From Roseiconus lacunae (lineage in GTDB: Bacteria; Planctomycetota; Planctomycetia; Pirellulales; Pirellulaceae): 64,000 nt of DNA. The stretch lies in the NCBI RefSeq assembly GCF_008312935.1, contig NZ_VSZO01000010.1:248001-312000 (forward strand), read 5' to 3'. Under the pieces are notes generated by a model. That model saw only the letters and a program-made list of their open reading frames with translations. It searched no databases and was not told where the DNA came from. Position numbers and translations under genes: made by a program. Positions 43,592 to 52,804 of the stretch are shown piece by piece. The number at the start of each line of letters is the position of its first letter. The stretch's first letter is position 1.

Positions 43592-44739
43592 GCGACCGAG
43601 CGATAGAGTTGCTCGGCGTTGTGGCGATCCAGCGGAACTGGGTTAAAACTGCCCGTCCATTGCTGGAGTGCTTCTTCGACAAAGGACTCGATCCCGCTGA
43701 CCGGAATTTGTAGTTCATTCAAGCTGGTTTTCAGTCCCGCTTCTTCAAGCCACTTGGTCACCATGAGGGCGAGCTTTTCGGGGGCTTCCGTTTCGGTGAT
43801 CGTTGGATCGACTTCACGCATCAGTTCGGCGTACCAATCGGCATGCCGTTGACCGTTCAGGCGAATGACGGCGGGAAGCATCAAGCCGACCGCTTGTCCG
43901 TGTGTGATGTCATGTCGGGCGGTCAGTGGATTGGCGGTTGCATGGGCGGCACCAAGCATCGACGTTTCAATCGCCATTCCGGCAAAGCACGCTCCCAACT
44001 GCATCGCGCTTCGGGCGTCCACATCATCGGGACGTTCCAGTACGGTGGAGAACCCCGACGCGAGCAGTCCGAATGCTCGGCGACTGTACGTGATCGACAT
44101 CGGGTTGCGACGGTTGGTAACGTAGGTTTCGATCGCGTGTGAGATCGCGTCGATTCCCGTCAGCGCCGTGACCGCGCGAGGCTGCGTGACGGTGAGTTCA
44201 GGATCAAGGATCGCGATGCTGCACGCCGCTCGTTTGTCACCGCATGCCATCTTCACATGGGTTTCGGCGTCGCTGATCAAGGCGAACGATTGCGCTTCAC
44301 TGCCCGTGCCACTGGTGGTCGGGATCGCGATCATCGGCAGCAAATCCGCGGTCGCTTTTCCCACTCCGTGATAATCATGGATCGTCCCGCCACAGGAATA
44401 AACAAAGTTAATTCCCTTGCAACAATCCATGCTGCTGCCGCCACCGAGACCGATCAACAAGTCCGGTTTGACTTCGGCCGCTTTGCGAACCCCCGCATCG
44501 ACCATCGCCGAAGTCGGGTTTTCGGCGAAGTCGTGAAATGATTCGACTTGTAATCCTGCCGCCTGAAGATGTTCGGCGGCGTGCCGAAAGTGTCCGGCTT
44601 TGACGATGCCGTGATCGCTAACGATCAACACACAGCGGGGACGAAACTCGGATGCAAGTTTACCGAGCTGAGTAAAGACGCCTTGCCCGAAGACAAAGCG
44701 GGTACGATTGATGACGTCAAAGGGTTGCAGCGTGGGCAT
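43588..44739 (-). CDS. Iron-containing alcohol dehydrogenase family protein
   Basis: 383 residues, typical of group III Fe-dependent alcohol dehydrogenases. GLGGGSSMDCCKGI is the NAD(P)-binding glycine-rich motif and IPTTSGTGSEAQSFALI the second conserved block. GIDAISHAIETY carries the first metal-ligand Asp and His, and AHATANPLTARHDITHGQA the other histidines. It oxidises or reduces an alcohol/aldehyde pair; substrate unknown. It lies 86 bases after the serine acetyltransferase gene on the same strand and may be cotranscribed. Its stop shares the palindrome TTAA (43588-43591) with the stop of the convergent PLP gene. Confidence 0.9.
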   Translation of the reverse strand: MPTLQPFDVINRTRFVFGQGVFTQLGKLASEFRPRCVLIVSDHGIVKAGHFRHAAEHLQAAGLQVESFHDFAENPTSAMVDAGVRKAAEVKPDLLIGLGGGSSMDCCKGINFVYSCGGTIHDYHGVGKATADLLPMIAIPTTSGTGSEAQSFALISDAETHVKMACGDKRAACSIAILDPELTVTQPRAVTALTGIDAISHAIETYVTNRRNPMSITYSRRAFGLLASGFSTVLERPDDVDARSAMQLGACFAGMAIETSMLGAAHATANPLTARHDITHGQAVGLMLPAVIRLNGQRHADWYAELMREVDPTITETEAPEKLALMVTKWLEEAGLKTSLNELQIPVSGIESFVEEALQQWTGSFNPVPLDRHNAEQLYRSVA

Positions 44740-44825
44740 TGCCGGCGGGGAGTTCGTAGCGGTGGGATGGTACGCGGTCGGGCTATTCTACCCCGAAGGC
44801 AAAACGATTTCGCGTTTTCGCCGTC

Positions 44826-45797
44826 CTAGATTTGGTACGAACCGGCTTCGACCTGGGGTGGTTCGCCGGCCGCACCACGGACTTTCAATTCGGGTTTTTC
44901 CAGTAACACCGTCGTCCTGGGTGAAACGCTTTTTGTCACCCAAACACTCGAACCGATCACGCTATCTCGGCCAATCACCGTTTTGCCGCCAAGGATCGTC
45001 GCGTTGGCATAGACCACGACGTTGTCTTCGATCGTCGGATGTCGTTTCTGGCCACGGATCAATGAGCCATCGTCATCGGTCTTGAAGCTCAGTGCGCCCA
45101 ACGTCACGCCTTGATAAAGTTTGACGTGGGCGCCGATTTCGCACGTTTCGCCAATCACCACACCGGTGCCGTGATCGATGAAAAAGTACTTTCCGATCGT
45201 GGCCCCAGGGTGGATGTCGATCCCGGTCTGCTTGTGAGCCCATTCGGTCATCATTCGGGGGATGAATGGCACACTTAATCGGACGAGTTCATGTGCGATG
45301 CGATACACGGTGATCGCTTCGATTCCCGGGTAGCAAAAGACGACTTCATCGGTCGTTTGGCAGGCCGGGTCACCGTCGTACGCGGCTTGGACGTCAGTCG
45401 CCAATGTCATCCGCAAGTCGGGGATGCGTTCAAGCAGTTCGATCGCCATCGCCTGACCTTTTGCTTCGTAGTCGGTCTCGCTTTCGCAATCGTTGTGGTT
45501 GTTGCGAACGCGATCCTCATGCCGAAGCGCACGGGCAATTTGCGTGGTTAGTTTGTCGTGCAGCGAATCGATAATGCTGCCGACGTGATAAACGATGTTC
45601 CCGGCATGCAGACCGATCTTGCGCCGATACCCCGGATAAAGGACGTCCTTGATGTCCAGCAGGATTTCGACGATCGCTTCATAGCTGGGCAGCGGACAGT
45701 GGCCCAGATGGTTGATTCCGTCATCGGGGGTGTAACTGGCCACGATGCGATCGGTCAATCGCGGCAACTGTTCTTTCAGTCGTACGTCTGATGCCAC
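44826..45797 (-). CDS. Serine O-acetyltransferase, EpsC/SrpH type
   Basis: 323 residues, GTG start. The C-terminal ~120 residues show left-handed beta-helix hexapeptides: [40 protein letters not shown], then a second series around [16 protein letters not shown]. The conserved HPGATIG and [11 protein letters not shown] are catalytic-site motifs of serine acetyltransferase, which makes O-acetylserine for cysteine synthesis from serine and acetyl-CoA. The ~190-residue helical N-terminal domain matches the EpsC/SrpH subgroup rather than classic CysE. Nearby trans-sulfuration enzymes on the other strand use cysteine, which fits a sulfur amino-acid locus. Confidence 0.9.
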   Translation of the reverse strand: MASDVRLKEQLPRLTDRIVASYTPDDGINHLGHCPLPSYEAIVEILLDIKDVLYPGYRRKIGLHAGNIVYHVGSIIDSLHDKLTTQIARALRHEDRVRNNHNDCESETDYEAKGQAMAIELLERIPDLRMTLATDVQAAYDGDPACQTTDEVVFCYPGIEAITVYRIAHELVRLSVPFIPRMMTEWAHKQTGIDIHPGATIGKYFFIDHGTGVVIGETCEIGAHVKLYQGVTLGALSFKTDDDGSLIRGQKRHPTIEDNVVVYANATILGGKTVIGRDSVIGSSVWVTKSVSPRTTVLLEKPELKVRGAAGEPPQVEAGSYQI

Positions 45798-46200
45798 GGC
45801 TAATTCTCTGACACGCTTGGAGGAACGTGATCAATGCGGTACGGGGGCGGATCTGTCAGTGACAGTTACTGTACCAGTCCGTCAGCCTAACACGAAGGTT
45901 CGCCAATTTTTGATGAAGACGATTGCCGGCGATAGCCCGGATATCCCTCGACCGTCAGCCGCGGCAGTCTTGTGACAACCGTAGCCAACGTCATCCGGCG
46001 AGTTCATTCACGGCGGCCGATGCCAGCGTTCTCAATGGAGTGCTTCGTTACCACCGAGTTTCGGGGTGATCCATAAGCCGATGGGCGTTAGCCCCGGTTA
46101 TTGCGGTACAACCGTGGCCAACACCATTCGGCTAATCTTCAAATCGTGATCAAACAAAGCATCATCCCAGACACGAGCGTCGACGGGTTGACGCCCGAGC
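45798..46200. other. Intergenic region with family A palindrome
   Basis: 403 bases between the serine acetyltransferase start and the lipoprotein stop. It holds a family A palindrome (listed separately) and presumably the acetyltransferase promoter near 45.8-45.9 kb. No further gene seen. Confidence 0.5.
46073..46135. repeat. Dispersed palindrome, family A, copy 2
   Basis: ATAAGCCGATGGGCGTTAGC begins the left arm. The right arm (46116-46135) is its imperfect complement, ending CGGCTAAT, and an inner CGGTT/AACCG stem caps the loop. It shares the GGGCGTTAGCCCCGGTTAT core with copy 1 at 6790. Confidence 0.85.
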
Positions 46201-46608
46201 CTAGCGTCCGATCGTCGGTGGATCGTTCAGCAGGAAGTCACGAGGCCCACGCACGGTGTAGTACGGGTAGGCAACCTGACCGGTCGGAGGTCCGGGCGTG
46301 AAGGTCTGGGCATTGGCACGCTGACCGAGGTGCCCCGGACCGAGGTGCGAACTGTAGTCCAGGCCGCCTTGTTGCCATCCGATTTTGCCGGGGACACACC
46401 CCGTTCGGCAGCCATCGCCGCACGAGTTGCAGCCGGCCAATTTGCCCAGCAGACCCGAGCCACAGTTTCCATTTGAGCAGGTGCCGGTCGAACAGGTGCC
46501 TGTTTGGCAGGTACCGTTCGAGCAGCCTTTACGCGTTTGGTGACGCAAGCAGCCGGTGCTGACGAGTAGCAATCCGGCCAGTGTTCCAATCCACATCCAA
46601 CGGTTCAT
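46201..46608 (-). CDS. Cys/Gly-rich lipoprotein
   Basis: The ATG at 46608 is preceded by AAGGA and opens a lipoprotein signal: WMWIGTLAGLLLVSTGCL, with lipobox STGC placing the lipidated Cys at residue 20. The short mature chain is rich in Cys, Gly, Asn and Thr (TCQTGTCSTGTCSNGNCGSG) and contains about a dozen more cysteines before a Pro-rich tail. The spacing of paired Cys suggests disulphides or metal binding; I know no matching family. Membrane-anchored in the envelope by inference. Confidence 0.75.
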   Translation of the reverse strand: MNRWMWIGTLAGLLLVSTGCLRHQTRKGCSNGTCQTGTCSTGTCSNGNCGSGLLGKLAGCNSCGDGCRTGCVPGKIGWQQGGLDYSSHLGPGHLGQRANAQTFTPGPPTGQVAYPYYTVRGPRDFLLNDPPTIGR

Positions 46609-47069
46609 CGCGGAATCCTTTTGTGCTTCTTGCCAGTCAGAGACCACTGAACGTGACAAAGCGATCTCTCCGAGTCGTGAGCCAGAATGCGGGAACCTCT
46701 GGCACACTGAAACCATCGACCCTGCAGACGCCACGGTGCAAACAATCCGTGCAACCAGCACAACGGATTTTAAATCGTCAACGGAAAAGCTACGCAAACT
46801 ACCTAACCGTTGCTAGCAACAGCAAATCATGTCGCTAACGAACCAAACTTCGGCTTCGATCGATCCGCAGGTGAACGTTGCTGACAGTCGTTGGTCGGCA
46901 ACACCAGGACCACGCTGGCAAGCTGGACCAAGAATCTTCACGCCATCACACTGAATCGCGAAACTGGCATTGTCGTTCGGCGTCACAACTTGGTAACGGC
47001 GACTCTGGGAAGGCTCGAATTTTCGGGCACTCAGATCAAAACCACTCTCCGCGTCACGGCTTTCTTAGC
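46609..47069. other. Divergent intergenic region, no gene seen
   Basis: 461 bases between the lipoprotein gene and the exported small protein gene, so promoters for both should lie here. An open frame runs in from 46878 in frame with the exported protein, but the part before 47070 lacks protein-like composition. No repeat or RNA gene recognised. Confidence 0.4.
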
Positions 47070-47492
47070 ATGATTGAACGCTTCTACACCATCGTCGCCG
47101 GCCTAGCGATTGCGCTCGGTGCGACGTCAACGCTGTCCGCTCAAACGACGATTTACCCCGGCAATTTGCCGTTAACACCGGTCCCAAGCAAGGCACCTTC
47201 GCTGGAAGACTACTTGGTAAGTCGACTCCGCGCGACCTCGGAAGACCAGCGTAGTTATGTTCACGAGATAGTCCGGCTGATTGACCAACGCAAACTCGAC
47301 AAACGGCTCGTACTTGCGCTTGAGCGTCGCGCTCGAGGGAAAAATCCCGTTTTTCCGCTGCCAGTTTTTGAGCGCACCTTGCGGTTCGAAGCCGCACGAC
47401 GACGGATCACCGTTCCCACGATCCAAGAAATCGTTGCTCGTAACGGCGCTTCGGCTGTCCAAGCGGTTCAGGATTCGCGTTTCCGCCGATGA
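47070..47492 (+). CDS. Small exported protein, function unknown
   Basis: The ATG at 47070 is preferred to the earlier in-frame ATG at 46878 because it starts a good signal peptide: MIERFYTIVAGLAIALGATS with cleavage around TLSAQT. The mature part (~115 residues) is basic and helical, rich in Arg, Leu and Val, with no known motif. The gene ends 35 bases before a family B palindrome and converges on the glycosyltransferase gene. Confidence 0.65.
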   Translation: MIERFYTIVAGLAIALGATSTLSAQTTIYPGNLPLTPVPSKAPSLEDYLVSRLRATSEDQRSYVHEIVRLIDQRKLDKRLVLALERRARGKNPVFPLPVFERTLRFEAARRRITVPTIQEIVARNGASAVQAVQDSRFRR

Positions 47493-47526
47493 CGTGTCGG
47501 CGGGGCTTAAGATGAGGGTTTGAACG

Positions 47527-47678
47527 GTAGCGGAAGCCATCAAGGGGTTGTTGATTTGCGATAGTCGCCTATCACTGCGTGAAAGCTGTGTACTTCATCG
47601 CTACTTTTGCGGAGCAGAAGTCGACTCTGTTCGTCGCACTTCTGAGTCAATCAACGAGCCGTTGACGAGTTCCGCTGC
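47527..47678. repeat. Dispersed palindrome, family B, copy 1
   Basis: Outer arms GTAGCGGAA (47527-47535) and TTCCGCTGC (47670-47678) pair with one mismatch. Inner GTTGATT (about 47549-47555) pairs with AATCAAC. The right arm, read on the minus strand, gives AGCGGAACTCGTCAACGGC, nearly the same as the left arm of copy 2 at 59275. It lies between the convergent ends of the small exported gene and the glycosyltransferase gene. Confidence 0.75.
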
Positions 47679-47701
47679 TTCACACCCGAACGTGCAAAGC
47701 A

Positions 47702-49099
47702 CTAGCCTGCCCCTAGTTCTCGATGCACGTCAGCGATGACGCTTGCCCAGTCACCCATCTGTTGCTGGCGAAACAGTTTCACGCTTGGATACCACGGCGT
47801 GCGATCACCTTCGGTCAGCCACCGCCAATCGGGGACCTTGCCCAGCATCAGACATGTTGGAACCCCCAACGCACCGGCCAGGTGTGCGAGCGAAGTATCG
47901 GTGGTGACAACCGCATCGAGATTCTTCATCACCGCGGCGGTGTCGGTGAAGGCACCTCCGGACGTGTCCGTGTCGGCCGGCAGTTGGCGGATGCTATCGC
48001 AAAAGTCGGCACCAGCGATCTGCTCGCTTCCGAACCCGAGTTGCAGACTGATCAGCTTCAAGCGATCGTCTTGGGCGAGTGGCCGCAGTGTTTGCAAGGG
48101 AATACTGCGATAGACATCCGCGTGGTGTTGAGGGTTTCCTTGCCAAGCGATGCCGACCCGTTTTCGTTGATCCTTGCCCAAACCATTTTTCTCCATCCAG
48201 TGCAGCCAATAATTCACGAGCGGCTCGGATACGTTCAGATAGCCTTGGTGATTGCCGTGATCGTGAAAGAAGTCGTTGCCCAGGGGTAACTCACCTGACG
48301 ACTGAAACCAAGCGTCGACCGCATCGATGAACGAGGCTTGATAGTCGACCGGCGGTAGCTGACTGCCGGTGGGCAGCAACGACTGGATGCCGCGAACCGA
48401 TGTGAACAAAGGGACCATCGCCGGGGCACACTGGACGACCACACTCGCGCCGGCTTGGGCGAGTACCGATGCGACGCGGATAAAGTGCATCTCGTCCCCG
48501 CGCCCCTGTTCGGGATAGAGCAAGATGCTCCGACCGGCGATCGGCTGGCCGGTCCAAATCGGCGCCGGCGAAGAAGGTCGTCGCATACCCGGCATCTTCC
48601 AGCGCCAGCGATACTCCGGCCAGCCACGCTCGAAGTCCCCTTGCAGCAGATAAATGACGCCAAGGTTGCGATGCAGTTCGGGTTCCTCTGGGGCGATGTG
48701 CAGCCCTTTCTCATACCAGGCCAAACCACGTTCGATTTCGCCCGACCAGATCCAAAGTGTGCCACGGTTCTTGTAAACCGATAGATAATTGCTGTCCATC
48801 GACAGCGCTTTTTCGAAGCATCGGTCGCTTTCTTCAACCTCGCCAAGCATACGAAGCGAGTTACCGAGGTTATTCCACGCGATTGGAAATGCTTCTTTAA
48901 GCGAGATCGCTTGCCGGTAGGAGTCGACCGATTCGCCGTAGCGGCGCTGGTCGAAAAGCGCGATCCCCAGATAGACGTGTGCTTCGGGGTTTCGTGGAGC
49001 TTGCTCAATGACGTGTTGATAGACACGAAGGGCTTCGTCGATTTTCCCAGCTTGGTGAACTTTCCAACCCTGGGAAAGCACATCGGCAACGGTCGGCAT
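47702..49099 (-). CDS. TPR protein with C-terminal glycosyltransferase-9-like domain
   Basis: Residues ~1-185 carry four to five TPR units (AHVYLGIALFDQRRYGESVD, AWNNLGNSLRMLGEVEESDR and similar), a protein-binding superhelix. Residues ~190-465 resemble GT-B glycosyltransferases of the family 9 (ADP-heptose:LPS heptosyltransferase) superfamily: ILLYPEQGRGDEMHFIR near the start, RVGIAWQGNPQHHADVYRSI in the middle, and TDTSLAHLAGALG at the nucleotide-sugar site. Such fusions are common in bacteria and may glycosylate proteins or envelope polymers; substrate unknown. It lies just beyond the sigma-factor terminator on the same strand and is probably separately transcribed. Confidence 0.82.
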   Translation of the reverse strand: MPTVADVLSQGWKVHQAGKIDEALRVYQHVIEQAPRNPEAHVYLGIALFDQRRYGESVDSYRQAISLKEAFPIAWNNLGNSLRMLGEVEESDRCFEKALSMDSNYLSVYKNRGTLWIWSGEIERGLAWYEKGLHIAPEEPELHRNLGVIYLLQGDFERGWPEYRWRWKMPGMRRPSSPAPIWTGQPIAGRSILLYPEQGRGDEMHFIRVASVLAQAGASVVVQCAPAMVPLFTSVRGIQSLLPTGSQLPPVDYQASFIDAVDAWFQSSGELPLGNDFFHDHGNHQGYLNVSEPLVNYWLHWMEKNGLGKDQRKRVGIAWQGNPQHHADVYRSIPLQTLRPLAQDDRLKLISLQLGFGSEQIAGADFCDSIRQLPADTDTSGGAFTDTAAVMKNLDAVVTTDTSLAHLAGALGVPTCLMLGKVPDWRWLTEGDRTPWYPSVKLFRQQQMGDWASVIADVHRELGAG

Positions 49100-49173
49100 T
49101 GAATTCGAAAAGAGAGAGTCGAAGAGAGAAGTCGCGGAGTTTTTTGCGGCGAAGCAAACCCGAGAAAAACGAA

Positions 49174-49206
49174 AAGGCGACGATTATGGCTCATAATCGT
49201 CGCCTT
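49174..49206 (-). terminator. Rho-independent terminator of the sigma-factor gene
   Basis: A perfect 15-bp stem pairs 49174-49188 with 49192-49206 around loop GCT. On the minus strand it is followed by the T-rich TTCGTTTTTCTC. It starts 41 bases after the sigma-factor stop and ends that transcript. No T-run follows on the plus strand. Confidence 0.9.
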
Positions 49207-49247
49207 CGGTGATTGACTGTTACCGGTGCGATTGCAGCGGTGGCAGA

Positions 49248-50801
49248 CTAGTCGAGGAAGCCAACCAAGTCTTGGCTGCGGCTGGGTTGTTGCAGCTTGC
49301 GAACCGCTTTGGCTTCGATCTGCCGGATCCGTTCCCGAGTCACTTTGAAGATGTGCCCGACTTCTTCGAGGGTGTAACTGTAACCGTCACCGAGTCCGTA
49401 GCGGAGCTTGATGATTTCTCGCTCACGATAGGACAGAGACTTGAGGACGTTCGTGATCCGGTCGCGAAGCATTTCCTGTGTCGCGCCAATTTGCGGACTC
49501 TCGGCAGTGCCATCGGGAAGCAAGTCACCGAATTGGCTATCTTCGCTGTTTCCGACCGGTCGATCCAACGAGATCGGGAAGCGGCTCATCGTCAGGACGC
49601 GACGCGCTTCTTCGACGGTGACGTCGGCGCGGCGAGCGGTTTCTTCAATCGTGGGTTCTCGGCCGAGTTCTTGAAGCAGTTGTCGAGCGACGTTGCGAAC
49701 GCGGCTCATCGTCTCGACCATGTGTACCGGGATCCGAATGGTCCGGCTCTGATCGGCGACCGCGCGTGTGATCGCTTGGCGAATCCACCAAGTCGCATAA
49801 GTACAGAACTTGAAACCACGGCGGTATTCAAATTTGTCGACCGCACGCATCAGTCCGGCGTTGCCTTCTTGGATCAGGTCCAAGAACGATAGGCCACGGT
49901 TACGATACTTTTTCGCGATCGAGACCACCAATCGCAGGTTACCTTCGCTGAGTTCACGTTTAGCTTGCTGATATTCAGAATAAACCGTTTTCAGCATCAT
50001 CACGCGGTTGCGTAGTGAGGTTGGGGTTTCTTGACAGGCGGTCAGGATTTGACGACGCTCATGAAGCAATTGGTCGCGGGTTTCGCGGCCGTGCTTGGTG
50101 CGTTTTTGGTCGCGGATCAGGCGATCGATTTCGGTCAATCGGCTGCTGAATTTTTCTAGCAGCTCGATACGGGTTTCGATCCGCTGGGTACGCAAACCGA
50201 GTTCTTCGATCAAACGAACGGCGCGTCGACGACGACGAGCGAGTGCCCGCCAGGCTTCTGCACGACGTCGTTTCGAGGCGCTCTTGCTGAGTGCGACTTT
50301 GAAATCGTGCTTGTTGCGTTTAAGCAGCGTTTGCAGGGTGAGCAGGTTGTGTGGCAGACGCCCGATGATCTGTTCTTTTTCCAGTCGATCGGTCACCGAA
50401 ACTTGCACGGTGCGATCGAAGGGCAGTTGGCCTCGGTAAACCTTTTTGAGGGTTTTGTAGGCTTCGACCAGAACGTAGTGGTTTTCAAGCAGCTTGGTGC
50501 GAAAACGTCGACGTGTTTCTTCGATGCGTTTTGCCAGTTCAATTTCCTGCCGCCGCGTCAGCAACGGGATCTCGCCCATCTGTGTGAGATACATACGGAC
50601 CGGGTCATCCGACCAAGTCTCGGCCTCCTCGGCCAACAACTCGTCGGGACTGTCCAGTTGGACTTCGCCTTCGGCTACTTGCGGCGCCGAGACGCCGTCA
50701 TCTTCGTTCTCGTCGACGGGCAATTTTCGAAAGCCACCGGTCACTGCTTCGGCAGACTGAGCGGCAACGTCGTCGAATTCGTCCAAGAGGGTATCGAACA
50801 A
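49248..50801 (-). CDS. rpoD: RNA polymerase primary-type sigma-70 factor
   Basis: 517 residues. Region 1.2 (about 62-100: [20 protein letters not shown]), a long basic non-conserved helical stretch (100-280), region 2 (285-355: [19 protein letters not shown], core-binding and -10 recognition with [20 protein letters not shown]), region 3 (360-430) and region 4 with HTH (476-500: [20 protein letters not shown], -35 recognition). There is no extended acidic region 1.1. The housekeeping role is inferred from intact region 1.2 and the [18 protein letters not shown] block. Start is TTG: no ATG or GTG lies between it and an in-frame upstream stop, and GGAG sits 8 bases before it. Confidence 0.92.
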   Translation of the reverse strand: MFDTLLDEFDDVAAQSAEAVTGGFRKLPVDENEDDGVSAPQVAEGEVQLDSPDELLAEEAETWSDDPVRMYLTQMGEIPLLTRRQEIELAKRIEETRRRFRTKLLENHYVLVEAYKTLKKVYRGQLPFDRTVQVSVTDRLEKEQIIGRLPHNLLTLQTLLKRNKHDFKVALSKSASKRRRAEAWRALARRRRRAVRLIEELGLRTQRIETRIELLEKFSSRLTEIDRLIRDQKRTKHGRETRDQLLHERRQILTACQETPTSLRNRVMMLKTVYSEYQQAKRELSEGNLRLVVSIAKKYRNRGLSFLDLIQEGNAGLMRAVDKFEYRRGFKFCTYATWWIRQAITRAVADQSRTIRIPVHMVETMSRVRNVARQLLQELGREPTIEETARRADVTVEEARRVLTMSRFPISLDRPVGNSEDSQFGDLLPDGTAESPQIGATQEMLRDRITNVLKSLSYREREIIKLRYGLGDGYSYTLEEVGHIFKVTRERIRQIEAKAVRKLQQPSRSQDLVGFLD

Positions 50802-51642
50802 AGCTATGACTCCAGGAGGAATATTTCAGGATGTTGAAGGATGATGTGGTGATCGGTGTGGTTGAAGCCTTCGATCGAAAGCGATCGGGATGCATGACCC
50901 CGGCGTTGATGATCAGAGTACTTCGACCCGGCCGCACCGTCGCGGAACGTTCCACAAGGGTGCTTCGAAAGGCCAGTTGCTCGGCGTGGTTATTTCACAG
51001 TCGACTCGCATCATTGAAGTTCGCTGCGGAAACTCTACCACCCCTCTGACACTTCCCCGGTGACCTCCGCCAATTGGAAAAACTTTCCTCTTGTTCCAAA
51101 TAGCTCTGATTGGTTGACTCTGCCGGTTACCGAAAGTCGAGCAGCTAGCGCGCAGAACTCGACCTGATTTTTTCCGTGCAAATTTTCCCAACAAGAGAGG
51201 CCCCCCCGGTAACGGTTTTTGATTCAGCAAACTGCGATGGTGGTTGCCAATTCCCAAATTAAAGCGAAAATCCCGATTGGGATTCCTGCCGGATTTAGGA
51301 CGCCTGCACCCTGACTCTCGCAAGCTGATTCGTGCCGTCTTGGCCGTTCCCGATTTGTCACGCCAACGTGGTGGGATGCAATTCCAACTCCTTTGAACTG
51401 CTACACGAACAAATTAGTTCGTTGTCTGACCGCGGGTCATCCGGGATGTCCGGCGATCGAAGTCTAGCGCGTTTGGGCCGCAAATTCTCCAAGCAATAAA
51501 AAACTCAGAAATCAGCGCGGCGCTAGCGATCCGATGCGGGAGCGGTGCGTAATGTGGCGTGTTCGAGTACGGATTAGATTCTAGTCCGGGCAAACGCTCG
51601 GTCCAGTCGCTATCACTTCAAAACTTCTTCATATTTCAATCG
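50802..51642. other. Long divergent upstream region of sigma factor, no gene seen
   Basis: 841 bases between the divergent sigma-factor and zinc-ribbon genes. Open frames of 72 and 136 codons (50831-51049 plus, 50913-51323 minus) have no protein-like composition or start signal. A C-run (about 51202-51210) and AT-rich patches near 51170 and 51495 are visible. Unusually long for this window, so it may hold several promoters or an unrecognised small RNA. Confidence 0.45.
50810..50813 (-). promoter_or_regulatory. Ribosome binding site deciding the sigma-factor TTG start
   Basis: On the minus strand GGAG lies 8 bases before the TTG codon at 50801. An in-frame TGA is 9 codons upstream, with no ATG or GTG in between. 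The adjoining TCCTCC could pair with the purine tract. Confidence 0.7.
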
Positions 51643-52167
51643 ATGTACTTGCTATCTTGCCCAAATTGTCAAGCGGACGTTTCGGTCACCCCAGCTCAGG
51701 CGGGAGATAGTATTGCGTGCCCTGAGTGCCAATCGGTGGTGGTGATCCCCACGCTCGGCGAACTACGCAAGCTCCCCCAGAAGGAACAGCCGGTTGCCGC
51801 GGAGCCTTCGTATGCCGGCGGCTCGCAAAGCAGTTTCGGTTTCATCGCCTTGATGCTACTCGCCGTGCTCGCCCTGCTCGTCACGTCTTACTGCGGGATT
51901 CGCTGGGCCGCGATCGAGACGACCACGACCACCGAGATTCACGTCGAGGAAATTCGCGAGGGCTACGACCAAGCTGACGCCGCTTCAATGATCATTGAAT
52001 TCGATTCCATGGATCGTATTCCGCTCGAGATGTCCGGTCGCTTGGATTACCAACTGGCGAACGACCTGAAGGCCAAGTGGGCACGCAACGCTGCGATCAG
52101 CGGAGCCATTGCCGTCTTCTTCGGCATAGGCGGACTAATGCTCGCCAGTCGACGCCAATCGGCGTAA
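51643..52167 (+). CDS. Zinc-ribbon membrane protein, function unknown
   Basis: The ATG at 51643 makes the protein begin MYLLSCPNCQADVSV, directly at a zinc-ribbon (CPNC...CPEC, residues ~6-28, four Cys). A transmembrane segment follows at residues ~66-86 (GFIALMLLAVLALLVTS), then a ~55-residue acidic section and a second hydrophobic segment (~146-165, AISGAIAVFFGIGGLMLAS) near the C-terminus. The topology suggests a cytosolic zinc ribbon and an extracytoplasmic loop. CPNC-ribbon/TM proteins of this type are frequent in planctomycetes without assigned function. An ATG at 51559 would add 28 unlikely residues. Confidence 0.7.
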   Translation: MYLLSCPNCQADVSVTPAQAGDSIACPECQSVVVIPTLGELRKLPQKEQPVAAEPSYAGGSQSSFGFIALMLLAVLALLVTSYCGIRWAAIETTTTTEIHVEEIREGYDQADAASMIIEFDSMDRIPLEMSGRLDYQLANDLKAKWARNAAISGAIAVFFGIGGLMLASRRQSA

Positions 52168-52345
52168 AGTTTTTCGAACTCGGTAACCGGACACTTAGGA
52201 ATCGTGCCGGGACTCTTTCAGTCGCGCGCCCGGTCAAGCAATCGAAGAAAAGAAAACATCGTAGAATCGAACGGCCGGAAATGGATCTTGCAAGATAGAC
52301 GTCACGTCCATCGCACTTATCCGGCAGACACGGAATCGAATGGCC

Positions 52346-52804
52346 TCAGCGTTTGACGAGATAACGCTGATAAGCGGCTACCGCCAATTGATCACAACGC
52401 TCGTTTTCAAGGTGCCCCGAGTGTCCTTTGACGTGCTCGAACCGAATCGTGTGCGTTTGCATTTGGCGATCGAGCTCCTGCCATAGCTCGACGTTCTTAA
52501 CCGGAACCAACTTTGAACCGTCTTTCCGCTTCCAACCGCGGCTCTTCCATCCGGCCATCCATGACTTCATCCCTTGCAGCACATAGTTGCTGTCGGCGTA
52601 AAGCGTGACCTCGCACGGTTCCTTCAGCGCCTTGAGTCCCTCAATGACCGCTTGTAATTCCATTTGGTTGTTGGTCGCTGTCGGAGTTCCGGCAGCCCGC
52701 TCGAGCTCTTTGCCGGTTTTCTCGCATCGCAGGATAAACGCCCAGCCCCCGGGTCCAGGGTTACCGCTACACGCTCCGTCGGTGAAAAGTTTGACTTGCT
52801 TCAT
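52346..52804 (-). CDS. rnhA: Ribonuclease HI
   Basis: 152 residues, the normal length. Catalytic acids Asp9 (FTDGACSGNPGPGGW), Glu49 (NNQMELQAVI), Asp71 (LYADSNYVLQG) and Asp138, with His128 in VKGHSGHLENERCDQLA, correspond to E. coli Asp10, Glu48, Asp70, Asp134 and His124. The enzyme cuts the RNA strand of RNA-DNA hybrids during replication and repair. Its ATG overlaps the stop of the preceding sensor-kinase gene by four bases (52801-52804), so translation is coupled. Confidence 0.96.
   Translation of the reverse strand: MKQVKLFTDGACSGNPGPGGWAFILRCEKTGKELERAAGTPTATNNQMELQAVIEGLKALKEPCEVTLYADSNYVLQGMKSWMAGWKSRGWKRKDGSKLVPVKNVELWQELDRQMQTHTIRFEHVKGHSGHLENERCDQLAVAAYQRYLVKR

Noticed and set aside
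44798-44821. Hairpin GGCAAAACG/CGTTTTCGCC between the acetyltransferase and dehydrogenase genes
   Set aside because: Bulged stem without a T-run; cannot be separated from chance.
50913-51323. 136-codon open frame upstream of the sigma factor
   Set aside because: Composition is Arg/Pro/Cys-heavy, with no start signal or recognisable domain; looks like chance.
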